Assembly (NCBI RefSeq): GCF_000237925.1
Contig: NC_031496.1
Coordinates: forward strand, 16,002,571-16,066,570
DNA: 64,000 nt
Source of the DNA: Schistosoma mansoni
Taxonomy: Eukaryota; Platyhelminthes; Trematoda; Strigeidida; Schistosomatidae
Direction of reading: 5' to 3'
The position numbers and the translations under genes were made by a program. This document shows positions 39,201 through 48,300 of this stretch, piece after piece (the stretch's first letter is position 1; each line of letters starts with the position of its first letter). The notes under the pieces are model-generated. The model had not been told where the DNA came from. It searched no databases and was given only the letters and a program-made list of their open reading frames with translations.

Positions 39201-41211
39201 TATCTCCATGATTTTGAATTCTAAATACAGTATGTTTGTTTGTGCTCACCTAGTTTGATAGGACCTGAATTGAACTATTTTGGAGATTGCTGGTTAGTAT
39301 AATAATTAGAATACTTCTAAATATCACGAGGCTACTCTCACAAACCATAACCACAGAAAGTTTTGGTACTACCTCAAACTATATAGGGGGTACAAGCAAA
39401 GTAAACGCAACTCCTTACTTTATGCAAAGACAGTTTGTTACAACTAACTCACAACTGTGTTTAAGGAGCTACATTGAATTCCCTGGTGTTATTGCACCCT
39501 ACTCTTCAAAAGAGGTTCCAGTCTCGTTGACTAAGTACACGATAGAGATAAAGATTAAATCTTATGAAGATAGACTCCAACAGTTGACATTATTCCCACT
39601 GAGTTGTGGGAAAATAAAAAGCGATCTAATAATGCCATACAAAAAATAGAATAAGCCATTTTTAAAAAGAGCAGCCTACAAGAACATCAATACCACGCTC
39701 TTCAAAAAAATCCATACAAATTGCATATCAAAGAGCAAAAACTCAGATAACCTGTAACGTTTTACATCAAGAGTTGTACCCGCTTGGAATTACATCCCAA
39801 CCAAAATGACCACAGCCTTCTTAGTGAATAGCTTCAATTGAAGATATAAACAACATGTACTCACTCATGGATTGCCATCCCTCTTTTGGACTAGCTGTGT
39901 CTGGTGCATTTCTCATAACTTATCTACCCTTATCGTAAATAAATATCAGTTACTCATTACTATTTCGCTCTTCATCACCTTCGTTTCCCGTTTTATAATA
40001 ACGCTTTGGTATTCTTACACAGTCCTCACTACCAATTAATTAGCTCACCCGTTTGTTTGTTTCTCGAAACAATTGTCTTCTCTCAGCATTCGAATTTTCT
40101 CACATTTCAACCAACTGACCTCCTTACTGGTAATGTTACAGTTAATAGAATGCAAAAACCCTACTCCACTGGGACAAAAACACTCACTTAAATTAACAGA
40201 TATGCAAATCCACGAAAAAAATAACAAACGGATGAGAAAAAGTTCAGTCTAGTAACTAGACTACCGCCTACTGAACATTATCTAAGACCCGGAACCGTAC
40301 AGAAACAAAATGCGAGCCCAAAGATACTAATCGATTCATGCAAGCTCACTAAAGACTTTAAACGCTGTGTTGTCAGTTTCTGTCGATTTCATCAAACAAA
40401 GGCTTAATCTTTACTAAAATATAAAAACCTAACCAGGTTTCTTATGCATAGTACTAATGCATTGAAATAAGATTCAACGTAAAACATAGAACCATAAGCC
40501 AATGTCGAGTAAATTCCTTGATCTAAAACACAAAAATATGAGCACGTGACAGCAAACACCAATTTTTGGTTCTTCGAAGGTTAAATAAAAAATTTTACTA
40601 TATACGGTTTTTTTTCCTTTGCAGAGAGAGGGAGACAATATAGTGCTAGTATGTTCATAAACGGAGCTTTGTTCTGTGAAACAATAGCGACAGTATCGTA
40701 TCAATAGTATATGTCTTTACTGATCTTTCAGGTACACTAGTAGAATACTACGTGTTTTGAAGGGATTAATAGTTATTTCGTAAGTTGCACTGTGATGTTT
40801 TTCTCTGTACCAGTTTGGAGGACAACTTTATACTGGTTACTGAAAGTCGGTAATAAACTCGTTTGAATAAATTTTTGAAAAATTCTGGGACTTACGGTGG
40901 AACACTTTTGATCAGTTGGCACGAAATAGTTGGTTATGATCCTGTGCATAAACTCGCTAGGTTCTATAAATAGCCAGCCCTCGTCTAAAAAACAATATTC
41001 GGCGTACAACAGACCATTTCATACCATTACAAAGCATTGCAAGGCCAAATATATCACGCTCTTGCAGATTCATAGAAGAACATACGTCGTGGAAGATATC
41101 TTCAACAAGAGTATCGTTGGTGAATTTATAATAAACCTCCTTATTGTTCAAAAGAACAACTTTTACATTGTTAATATAAGGATGTTTTGCGCAGCAACAA
41201 AATTTAGACAT
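24113..41211 (-). CDS. FERM-domain protein, FRMD6/Expanded-like; six exons seen, 3' end not found
   Basis: FERM proteins link membranes to the cortical cytoskeleton or to signalling complexes. Exons, in order: 41211-41025, 40984-40896, 33534-33229, 30088-29864, 27797-27726 and 24281-24113. All phases agree, giving about 349 residues. The ATG has an in-frame TAG 24 nt upstream. F1: NVKVVLLNNKEVYYKF, NLQERDIFGLAML, EGWLFIEPSE. F2: YPTVYFRVRFYIPI, IYYLQLRKNHVLYELF, LAAFALQAELGD, SYFLPELYYP. F3: SVWIGISPQGFTLYQ, RIKWNEIKGIYYN, and a last helix TLSARHLFALITNMHFYQ. LAAFALQAELGD and the last helix recall FRMD6/Willin (LAAFALQADLG; RSRHLLQLLSNSHRLY) more than ERM proteins or PTPN14, but the subfamily is an inference. 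The end after 24113 is unresolved. Introns are 40 nt, 7.4, 3.1, 2.1 and 3.4 kb. Confidence 0.85.
24365..24590 (+). repeat. tRNA-like SINE remnant
   Basis: CTGCTCAGTGGTCAATAAGC resembles a Pol III A box and GAGTTTAAACCTCG a degraded B box about 50 nt on. This suggests an old tRNA-derived SINE. No terminal repeats are clear. Confidence 0.4.
26100..26455 (+). repeat. Short retroposon with (AAT)n tail
   Basis: It runs from GCCTGCTTGAATTTCTGAGC to ATAATGTTGAATAAAGC and ends in (TAA)n. A clearly related copy, with the same start, order and tail, is nested at 50761-51164. It is probably a 5'-truncated LINE 3' end or a SINE, lying in a FERM gene intron. Confidence 0.7.
27140..27460. mobile_element. 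Inverted pair of Sm-alpha-type SINE halves meeting at the hammerhead
   Basis: Read on the - strand, 27270-27160 gives the hammerhead core followed by the usual downstream part (CTATCCGTCTTTTCTTATAA). Read on the + strand, 27272-27460 gives the same downstream part (GCGTCCTGGATTC, CTATCCATCCTC, GCACATATGCCAGAAAGAG). The two halves are head to head. The 23-nt arms 27206-27228 and 27272-27294 pair with four mismatches. Confidence 0.65.
27205..27268 (-). ncRNA. Hammerhead ribozyme, diverged (Sm-alpha type)
   Basis: On the - strand, ATCCAG is followed by CTGACAA (consensus CTGANGA), stem II GTCC-TGAATA-GGAC, then intact GAAA, TGC-GCG as a minimal stem III, and TT before the cleavage point. Stem I would pair CTGAAT with ATCCAG at most positions. 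One core change makes full activity unlikely. Confidence 0.6.
27726..27797 (-). CDS. FERM gene exon 5 (24 codons)
   Basis: It encodes QFPDYWIVPTNR then IKWNEIKGIYYN, the F3 beta strands just before the HHTVTIHL strand of exon 6. It is in phase 0 at both ends. The acceptor is TTCTAG and the donor GTAAGT. Confidence 0.75.
27850..29860. other. FERM intron 4, AT-rich, no other feature
   Basis: No additional exon or repeat was recognised. The - strand ORF 28842-28588 has no family motif and AT-driven composition. Confidence 0.5.
29864..30088 (-). CDS. FERM gene exon 4 (end of F2, start of F3)
   Basis: There are 75 codons in phase 0. It starts FIKSWDSVELAYYTYIHHSA, passes through AEFHFIHLATKLN and enters F3 at SVWIGISPQGFTLYQ. 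The acceptor is AAATTTAG. Donor GTGATG was preferred over a later GTAATT because it keeps phase with exon 5. Confidence 0.8.
31514..31737 (+). repeat. Duplicated block A, copy 1
   Basis: These 224 bp match 33568-33791 without any gap and with about five substitutions by eye. The 3' part is the start of the interspersed tail repeat. Confidence 0.85.
31630..31965 (+). repeat. Interspersed tail repeat copy
   Basis: It starts CTAGCGGCCAAACTAATACA and includes TTGAGCCATACCGAAAGG and GGTATGGTAACTTGAGCC, the same order as 13326-13860 and the reverse copy near 49900. Confidence 0.55.
33229..33534 (-). CDS. FERM gene exon 3 (F1-F2)
   Basis: It has 102 codons in phase 0 at both ends and is the clearest FERM exon. 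It carries YPTVYFRVRFYIPI, INERATQHIYYLQLRKNHV, LQLAAFALQAELGD and ISYFLPELYYPKK. The acceptor is TTAAACAG and the donor GTAAGC. Duplicated block A begins only 34 bp upstream in the intron. Confidence 0.88.
33568..33791 (+). repeat. Duplicated block A, copy 2
   Basis: An ungapped near-identical copy of 31514-31737. It abuts duplicated block B at about 33790. Confidence 0.85.
33790..33941 (+). repeat. Duplicated block B, copy 1
   Basis: These 152 bp match 35327-35478 without gaps and with about ten substitutions. The shared start is GATAAACGG and the shared end ACTGACTGTCATCCA. Confidence 0.8.
34955..35262 (+). mobile_element. Sm-alpha-type SINE with hammerhead
   Basis: A Pol III-like A box region (GACTCAGTAGCTAAGTG) and a B-box-like GGGTTGAGTCC precede a hammerhead core. 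The family's downstream part follows (CCACCATCCATCTTTTCTTA, GCACATATGCC). Such SINEs are known from Schistosoma mansoni. The copy lies in the first large FERM intron. Confidence 0.75.
35067..35113 (+). ncRNA. Hammerhead ribozyme, degenerate (Sm-alpha type)
   Basis: GTGACGA (35075-35081) stands for CTGANGA. Stem II is GTCC-CAAACA-GGAC. GGAG replaces GAAA, and GCGTC (35103-35107) precedes the predicted cleavage point. Stem I is weakened. It is very likely inactive. Confidence 0.65.
35327..35478 (+). repeat. Duplicated block B, copy 2
   Basis: An ungapped match to 33790-33941, about 93% by eye. Confidence 0.8.
35479..38006. other. FERM intron, no further gene recognised
   Basis: AT-rich sequence. 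The ORFs at 36982-36710 (-) and 37534-37731 (+) lack recognisable motifs and flanking splice evidence. Confidence 0.5.
38007..39328 (+). mobile_element. LTR retrotransposon fossil (gypsy-like) with gag remnant, interior mostly lost
   Basis: Direct repeats of about 167 bp at 38007-38173 and 39162-39328 (roughly 78% alike by eye) begin TGTGG and end TATCAC. The interior, about 1 kb, has a gag-like + strand stretch with a capsid-like region followed by a cysteine-rich part recalling a zinc knuckle. No protease, RT or integrase is present. The divergence between the repeats says it is old. It is broken and sits inside a FERM gene intron. Confidence 0.6.
39530..39880 (+). mobile_element. LINE C-terminal fragment, broken
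   Basis: SYEDRLQQLTLFPLS and KIKSDLIMPYK match the post-RT region of CR1/jockey-like LINEs. Further on, VVPAWNYIPTKMT and FLVNSFN match the usual VVxxWNxLP...SFK ending. A stop and frame change separate the parts. Confidence 0.65.
40896..40984 (-). CDS. FERM gene exon 2
   Basis: It completes the F1 lobe: EGWLFIEPSEFMHRIITNYF to PTDQKCST. The first codon (GAC) is shared with exon 1 across a 40-nt intron. The donor is GTAAGT, in phase 0. Confidence 0.78.
41025..41211 (-). CDS. FERM gene exon 1 (start)
   Basis: It begins MSKFCCCAKHPYINN and runs through VKVVLLNNKEVYYKFTND, VEDIFHDVCSSMNLQERD and FGLAMLCN. An in-frame TAG lies 24 nt before the ATG. The donor GTATGA was chosen because it restores the FERM pattern. 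The Cys-rich N-terminus is unusual. Confidence 0.8.
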
Positions 41212-41309
41212 CGATATGGCATAAAGAGCAGGCTAACGTATGTGATAACGAAAGACGGTTTATGATTTGTGCGCAAAAAGACACACGTCCAATTTAAATA
41301 TCTGATGTA

Positions 41310-42900
41310 CTATTCAGTAAACAATACCTTTTCGACGAACTAGCAGGTAACAAAATATTTCTTTATTACCTTCGATTTTGAACTCACTCAACACAGATAA
41401 CAACCTTTTGAATGAAACTTTGTTGAAAACACTAATGAAGTCATTGATGGTTGGATCTGTACGGAGCTTTTCATAATTAGGAGAGCAAAAATTTCAAAAG
41501 CTAATGACAAGTCTAATAAATAAGAACAACCAGCCTCAATACCTCATGTCCCTTCGGAAATAATCAAGTTTTCGATTAAGTATCAAAGCAACTTCCTAGC
41601 AATATTTTCTGATATCTTAACAACCATGCTGGTTATGTTTACAGACCAATAGTTCTCAAGTTTGCGTTTCATATCTGCCTTCTAGTTGGGGCTTAAAAAG
41701 TCCATCACCCAAATATCTTTGTACTCTTTCTTAATTACAATTATGTTGAAATATGCTTGGTGAGTTCGGTACAATATTTCCCAGCTGCTTTAGTCGATCC
41801 AGTGCATAGTCTCATAGATTTACGTTTACCTGATAGACCAAAGTCGTCGATGGAAGTATGGGTGTATGTATATAAACCAAAATAAGGTAAATATCTAAAT
41901 AAAATACATTGATAAGGTGATCAGAGGGTACTTAAGTTTTATCGTGGTCATCTTCCGCCAGTGATGAAGTCGTTCTTATTACTAGTTTAAGTACAAGTTA
42001 AAGAGCTTTGGGTATTGTATGAACTCTCTAACAAGCTTTTCTTCACACAATTTTAAGACTTGCGTAGTCTCAAGAAAAAATATTTTGAGCTTCCTGAAAT
42101 TAAGATTTCATCCCATCAGTGCTCTGTAACCTGAAAGGTTATGAACTTGCTAAATGGATTCCATGGTGAATTGGAAGCTACTTGTGATATCGCGACTTTC
42201 ATACACAGATTCTAAATACCTTGCAGCCACCTTGATAGGAAATTTTTATTCTATGTCCCATCTACTGAGAACGCTGAGTATTTCTCTCATAATTGTTCTG
42301 CAAACATTTCGCCTGACATGAGACAAGTTTTAGTTACTGACAAAGATATGTAAATCAAAATCCAGAAGAGGACAGTCACTCTTGTCTAGGGATGACATAT
42401 AATCATGGTTCATGACGTCCCCCTCATAATGGCATCATTCAACACCAAGGCCTCACCACCCATATATTCACAATACTAAAGTCAATCTCACGTGTATCTT
42501 TTAAGCTAATCTCCATTTCATACTATCAACTCAAAGCCTTGAAGGGTGAATACTCCTGATCCCATTGGTTTGCCTGTCCTGTAATATCGCGTCTCTTTCA
42601 TCAAGTGACAGGTTTGCAACCTCCAAAAGCCCAACTTGAGTCTTCTTCATGTCCTTATGACTAACCAGCTTCCATACCTACAGTAAAATGAACACAGGGG
42701 TCTTTTGACACTTAATTTTAAGTAAAACTTGTGAACACAATGCAATGATCGAAGTGAGTATTTGACTGAGAACTTTGGATGTGACTGACTTATTAAAAGT
42801 GACCATCCTACTATTTTTATCTACTGTTAAGGAGATCGGCTTTCATTTAACCACACTAGATCGTTCCTTACTCTTTCTTCATATTTTTAGATAGCTTTCA
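41310..42900 (-). mobile_element. Decayed LINE fragment (RT region clearest)
   Basis: On the - strand, 41680-41310 reads NYWSVNITSMVVKISENIAR, then LLDLSLAFEIF, then a region resembling KVSFKRLLxxLSEFKIEG. These are the RT fingers and motif A region of a CR1-like LINE with many stops. Sequence up to about 42900 has patches like an endonuclease C-terminus but is less certain. It lies immediately upstream of FERM exon 1. Confidence 0.6.
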
Positions 42901-44108
42901 CTGGAATAGCGATCCTAGTCACGATACTTACTATGTGAGATCCTGAAAAGTTTTGAAAAAATTGAGTGGCTAGACAGTGAATTCTGTTGTTTTACAGTTA
43001 TACAGTTGATATGTCTAAGCGTTTCCCAGTTGCTACAACTTAGAGGTCAAAGCACAGAAGAAAACTGACTTCCAGAGTTCTTATTCTTGACCATAAATTC
43101 AACTGCACGAGGAAAATCACCAGCCCTTTTAACTATCTGAAGATATTTTTCCAAGTATAGAAATATGAATAGAAAACGAAGTGCATGGTAGCAGAATATG
43201 AAGACTGTTCTTAAACCAACGCGGTTAATTAAGAGTGAGATACTTGTCACATTCAAGTATTAATAAATAAATCCATACGTACTGAAATATATGCATAAAA
43301 CTGACAAAAAGTACAAACTATACTGGTGACCACTTACGCCTACACAAATAAGCACTGTAGAATAAAAGTAGCAACTATACAGAATCGAACACAAATTGGG
43401 CTGTACCAGTGGGACATTTCTTGCAGTAAATAAATTCCTAAAATGAAGTTTCGGATTTTTTCAACACTGAAGCAACCGCACGTATTTTAAAAACCAGTCA
43501 GCGTGGATCACACATTACTTTATCTTTCCTATATTTTGTTGAATCGATATGCGTATACAACAGAAAACTTGTAGGTGAATATTGGTTTTTCTCCCAGTAT
43601 GTGTAATAGTACCGCTCCTTCTCTCTGTTAGTGAATCGTTTGATTGATCTGATATGAATTTACAATAGTTAACGTCCTTTGACTGTTTTTTGATGACTGC
43701 TAGGTTTCGCTTTGACCGATCATATACCATAGCAACTACTTTAATGGAGAAACAAATTCTATACCTACCTACTACATGTTTACTTCAGAGAATTTCAGGC
43801 TCAACCAATGAATATCGGGTGCCTTTCGTAAATTTCAGCGAATGAAACACCAAACACCATTAAATGTTTACATTGGTGACCAAGCATTTTCTTCTGAATG
43901 GCCTACATAGCAACCTTTATGTTACCGAGTCGTATTGAGACTAGATAATGTGGAATAGATATCCTAACCTCCGTCATTAGGCTAAATCTTAATTTTAAAG
44001 TATCGTCTTCTTCAAGAAATTATGAGGTTCGCGGTTTGATTGGAAGACGTGAGGTACAATTGACTGCTTACTTATTGCTAAGTTGAACGTTTAGTTAGAC
44101 GGCCTGTT
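42901..44108. other. No feature recognised
   Basis: No supportable exon, RNA or repeat. It probably includes the upstream flank of the FERM gene. Confidence 0.4.
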
Positions 44109-44162
44109 ATGAGTAAAATGCACAAACTACAACATCAATGTCAAATAATTAATATATTACAG

Positions 44163-44620
44163 ATGTATGCTATAATACTACAGCAAAAGGACATCGCCGT
44201 TATACATGCTGACAGTCGTGTGAACGTTCGTTTAGGTAATAGTTTAATAGCTGAATTAGTAAACACAAATTATTTAAAGAACTATAGTGAAGTTCGTGGA
44301 GACTGGAGAACGTTAAGATATTCACCGACTCGTATTGCATATAGGTAAATAGAAAACGAAATTAAGACGACGTACGTGAAATGACTTGTGATGCAATGAG
44401 ACTATCACAATTCCGCAGAACATATATGAATACGACTTATACGAGAACATGTAACTACGTGTAAACTGATTTACTATACTTAAATCAAGTAATACAAAAT
44501 CAGCAATTACCAGATGCACATATACAATATCACCAAACATTCGGCTGTTATTTATTACATTGCACGTTTGTCAATGGAGCAGTCCCATTACCTTTCACAA
44601 AACAGGAACTGTTTAAATAG
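44163..44620 (+). CDS. Two coding-like stretches of unknown identity (possible exons)
   Basis: 44163-44345 can be read as an exon. It follows a TATTACAG acceptor, encodes QKDIAVIHADSRVNVRLGNS and YSEVRGDWRTLRYSPTRIAY, and ends AG before GTAAAT. A second open stretch, about 44464-44620, encodes QYHQTFGCYLLHCTFVNGAV then PLPFTKQELFK and a stop. Both have more balanced composition than their surroundings. I do not recognise a family. They could be exons of a small gene convergent with CUL4, or fragments of an unknown mobile element. Confidence 0.3.
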
Positions 44621-45218
44621 AAGTCTGTAACCTATGTAGACAACTTTCATTACGTCTAGCATTTAATACAGTGATACGTATAATGATAGGGGATGAACTG
44701 TAAAGTACTATTCCCATTGGTAAACATGAAATCGAAAAATATTTGATAACACGGTTTTCTCAATCAGCCTTTTTATTATTTGTAACCCAGTCTGGATGAA
44801 GATAGCAGTAGTGGGAAAAGAAACATGAAATATAGATGAGTTGCCTGGTCGAAACAGACTTTTTCCATCTCTATAACATTCAGTAAAATGCTAGTAGTTT
44901 GTCAACCGAAAAGTATGAGCAAAAGTAGTTGAAAAGATCAATAGTTTTTTAAAGAACAAACACACACACAAAGGACAATGACACAAACATGATACATCAT
45001 TACTAGTTTTTAAAAAGTGAAGATTAAATGGTTTAACAGAATCTGCTGTACAAAAGAAGAAAGGTAGCAAGAAGTCTTTTCATAGTTTAACTCACACAAC
45101 TGCCTGAAATGCAGTGCATCAGCAACGTTAACTTGAAACAATAACAGGACTGTCATATACATCTTCATTTTTGGAAAAAAAAGCAACAGTTTCCCCAAAG
45201 TAAATGAGTGACGTTTAC

Positions 45219-45314
45219 CTAGGACACATAATGATAAGTGGCAGCGTTACTGGAATCTCTTTTCATATAATCTCGTTCAATTAAATTTTCAATACGTTTC
45301 TTCACGTCACTTGC
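45219..45314 (-). CDS. CUL4: CUL4 terminal exon
   Basis: It encodes [20 protein letters not shown] and [11 protein letters not shown], with a TAG stop at 45219-45221. This is the winged-helix B end of the cullin. Confidence 0.95.
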   Translation of the reverse strand, partial: ASDVKKRIENLIERDYMKRDSSNAATYHYVS

Positions 45315-48300
45315 CTACATATATGCAAATGGAAAAAAATAAGTATTAAAAAAGTATCCAAGGTAAGCTAACTATGAAGTGTGATTTTGAAAAATCAAGT
45401 AAAAGGATGTTATTTGCACATGTATTAGTTACAGGAAGATAATAGTCAAAACTGTATCCCACTATAGCCTTTATCACTGTTATTCTATCAAAAGCCATTA
45501 AGTGTTACTGATCCTTGAAAAACACAACCCACACAAGATAGAGAACCCATATCTCAAGAAGCAGAAAACTAGATCTCACAAAACCCCGACCATTCGTTAT
45601 AAATATTTGGTTCTAGAGATATAAATCGAAAGTACATAATAAAAAGCAGTTCATAGAAAGAAAAAATACTCAGTCGTGGTATCGATCAATAGTAACAAGG
45701 TAGGACAATTACAATGCAGTTGGAAGTTACTGCCGAATAATTCATGATCCATTATATATTAATGCGTAATTTGGAAAAGGATTCGCATTCATACTGATTA
45801 ATTTAGTAACTAAGTCAAGTTTATAAAATTCATACTTAAATATTCTCTAATTTTTGTTCATTTACAAGTCGCTGAAGTGAAACCATTTTAAAGCTGTAAC
45901 TGGTAGCTTGGGACATCTGCACACTGTAATATGATTGGGATATGAGATGATACGATCACTATACTACATACTCGATCGATACAGAGCTACAGAATTTACG
46001 AGCAAAAACATAAAACCAGATAACAGTTTACTGGTACAAACCCTAACACACACACACACTGAGTCTAGAATAGAAATTAATCTCTTACACAACACTGAAG
46101 CATACGGCAGTCTACACACAGAGCAGACTGTTTTTCTTTGCTCAATGGCCAATCACGGGTCAGTATTAGACGACGTAAAAGGCGAAAGATTTATCCGCCC
46201 CAAATGCCCTGGTACGGCCGAGAGTGGGGAGAGTCCGCTCTCCCTCTCGAAATGCTCTCTCATGGCCACGCGAATATATAGCCTCTGCCGGGGAAGTCCT
46301 ACTCACTGCCTTCTCGTGGCATCACTGTTGTTTACAAAATTGAAAGGACGAAAACCGAATGTCCGGCGCTTTAACCGGGTCGGTGGACACAGAAAGTCCA
46401 CCTAGGGGAGTTGGAAAACCCTGATTCCAAATCAATGGCGCACATGGGCTCCAGTATCCTGAGGGAACAAATGGCGTATGAACCAATCGTTGATCACCGG
46501 CTACCATGGGACTGCATCTCCTCACGATGCTCCACTGCCTTGTGGACTAGACCTTTAGGCCAAAGGCTCAGGGTGTGGCCCCCTAAGAAAACCACCTGCT
46601 TCAGTCTGGGCACCTGGGCAGTATCACAGTCCTCACACAAATCAAATGAGATTTGTGAGACGCGTATGTATCTGGTGCTTCCTTGTACCAATATTTATGT
46701 GTTTAAATAATAATATAAAATAATTAAACGACGTATCAAAGGGTTCATAAGAGACTTTCATCTGATATTTCCTAGTCTACAAAACCCATGATAAGTTGAG
46801 ATATTTAAATATCTATTTTTAAAAAGTCTAAATTTATTGAGAAGTTGGTCATTGTGATAATTCACATTTGTGAGACATAACCACCAAGTGTGACGAATAT
46901 ACTTAGATTACATATATTCAATGGATGTCTTCGTAGGACTTTTCGTATATTGGGCAATCAGTGTTACTGACAAAGGTAGACAAAAGGTTTTATAAAAGCT
47001 CATACAATTGAAAATAATAAATTTAAATGACACTTACTTTAAGTGGAAACTGTAATTGCTTGTAGACTTCTGATAATAATGAATTATGGTCAATAGTTTT
47101 GCGCGTTTTCATAATTCGTACAATACAACAATCTACATGAGCAACGCGATCAGCAAACACCCGTTCTTCAGTAGCTACTTGTTCTTGTTCCTAAAATAAA
47201 AGAATGTATACGTTCATATTTTGAAGATATACTATCTCATGGATTGTTGAAACTCAAATTACTGATGAAATGTACTAAGATTAAGCTAAACAACTTACAT
47301 TTATATTGAAATTGAAATACTAACTTAGTAAACGAAAATATAGATATGAATTTTTTGTGATGAAAAATATTCTTATTACGTCTAAAATATCGATGCACCG
47401 CATAATTAATTTACGTTCTGTTTGAATGACTACTGTTCTTCAGTGACGAAGCTTTTGATACAGACAGTGTGATTAACGATTCATATAAGTTTCCAGGCCC
47501 ACAGTATACACTGCGAAATTGAGGATAGCTAATTACATTACTCAGCTTGATCTCATAATCAAATGAGTGAACATTTGACACTATCTAGTCACAGGGAATA
47601 GAGTTAACTATCCATAATTACTTTTTCACATGATATAAATGGTACTTGAGCATTTAGTACGAATTACAATGTTATCAACCTGACAAACACTATATTTGTA
47701 TCGATTAAACGAACGAGATTAATAACAATTTAACGTTACAGCATAACCAGATCAAATAAGTCATTAACCAGTTAGAAATCGTAAACAGTCCAAACTATGA
47801 ATTAACAGTAAACAATTGATAGTTAAAAACATGAGTCCATTGAAGCTAAACCACCATGGAAAACCTGGGAGCACTGGACGGCCGCTTCGTCCTATTGTGG
47901 GACTTCTCAGTAGTGCGCATCCACGTCCTGGCCTCGCGACATCCACACCCAGGACCTACCAGCCTCGCGCCAGAGCACTTAACCGATAGACCACTGAGCC
48001 GGCATCCGATGGTGTTAGTGTCTAACTTCAACCAATCCACGAAGTTGAGCAACCGTTCACCAACTGTCTTTAGTGAGTTCCTATCTCACAACAGACGAGG
48101 TTTGAACTCCACTGGTCACTGCTTCTCACGAGAACCCTAAGAATTATCTCTTGAAGTCAATCACTAGTGAGCATATGATTATAATCAGAAGGGGTTTTGT
48201 GGAGATTTAGTATTTTCATAGTTGAAAGCATGAGTCCATTGAAGCTAGACGACCAAGATTACTTTTTATTTACCAAATTTCGATCATTGAGTTTACTTTA

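Noticed and set aside
45935-46710. Open reading frames of 156 and 99 codons
   Set aside because: Both lie inside the non-autonomous RTE-derived element. Homologous copies at 57845 and 63619 do not keep these frames, and no protein motif is visible.
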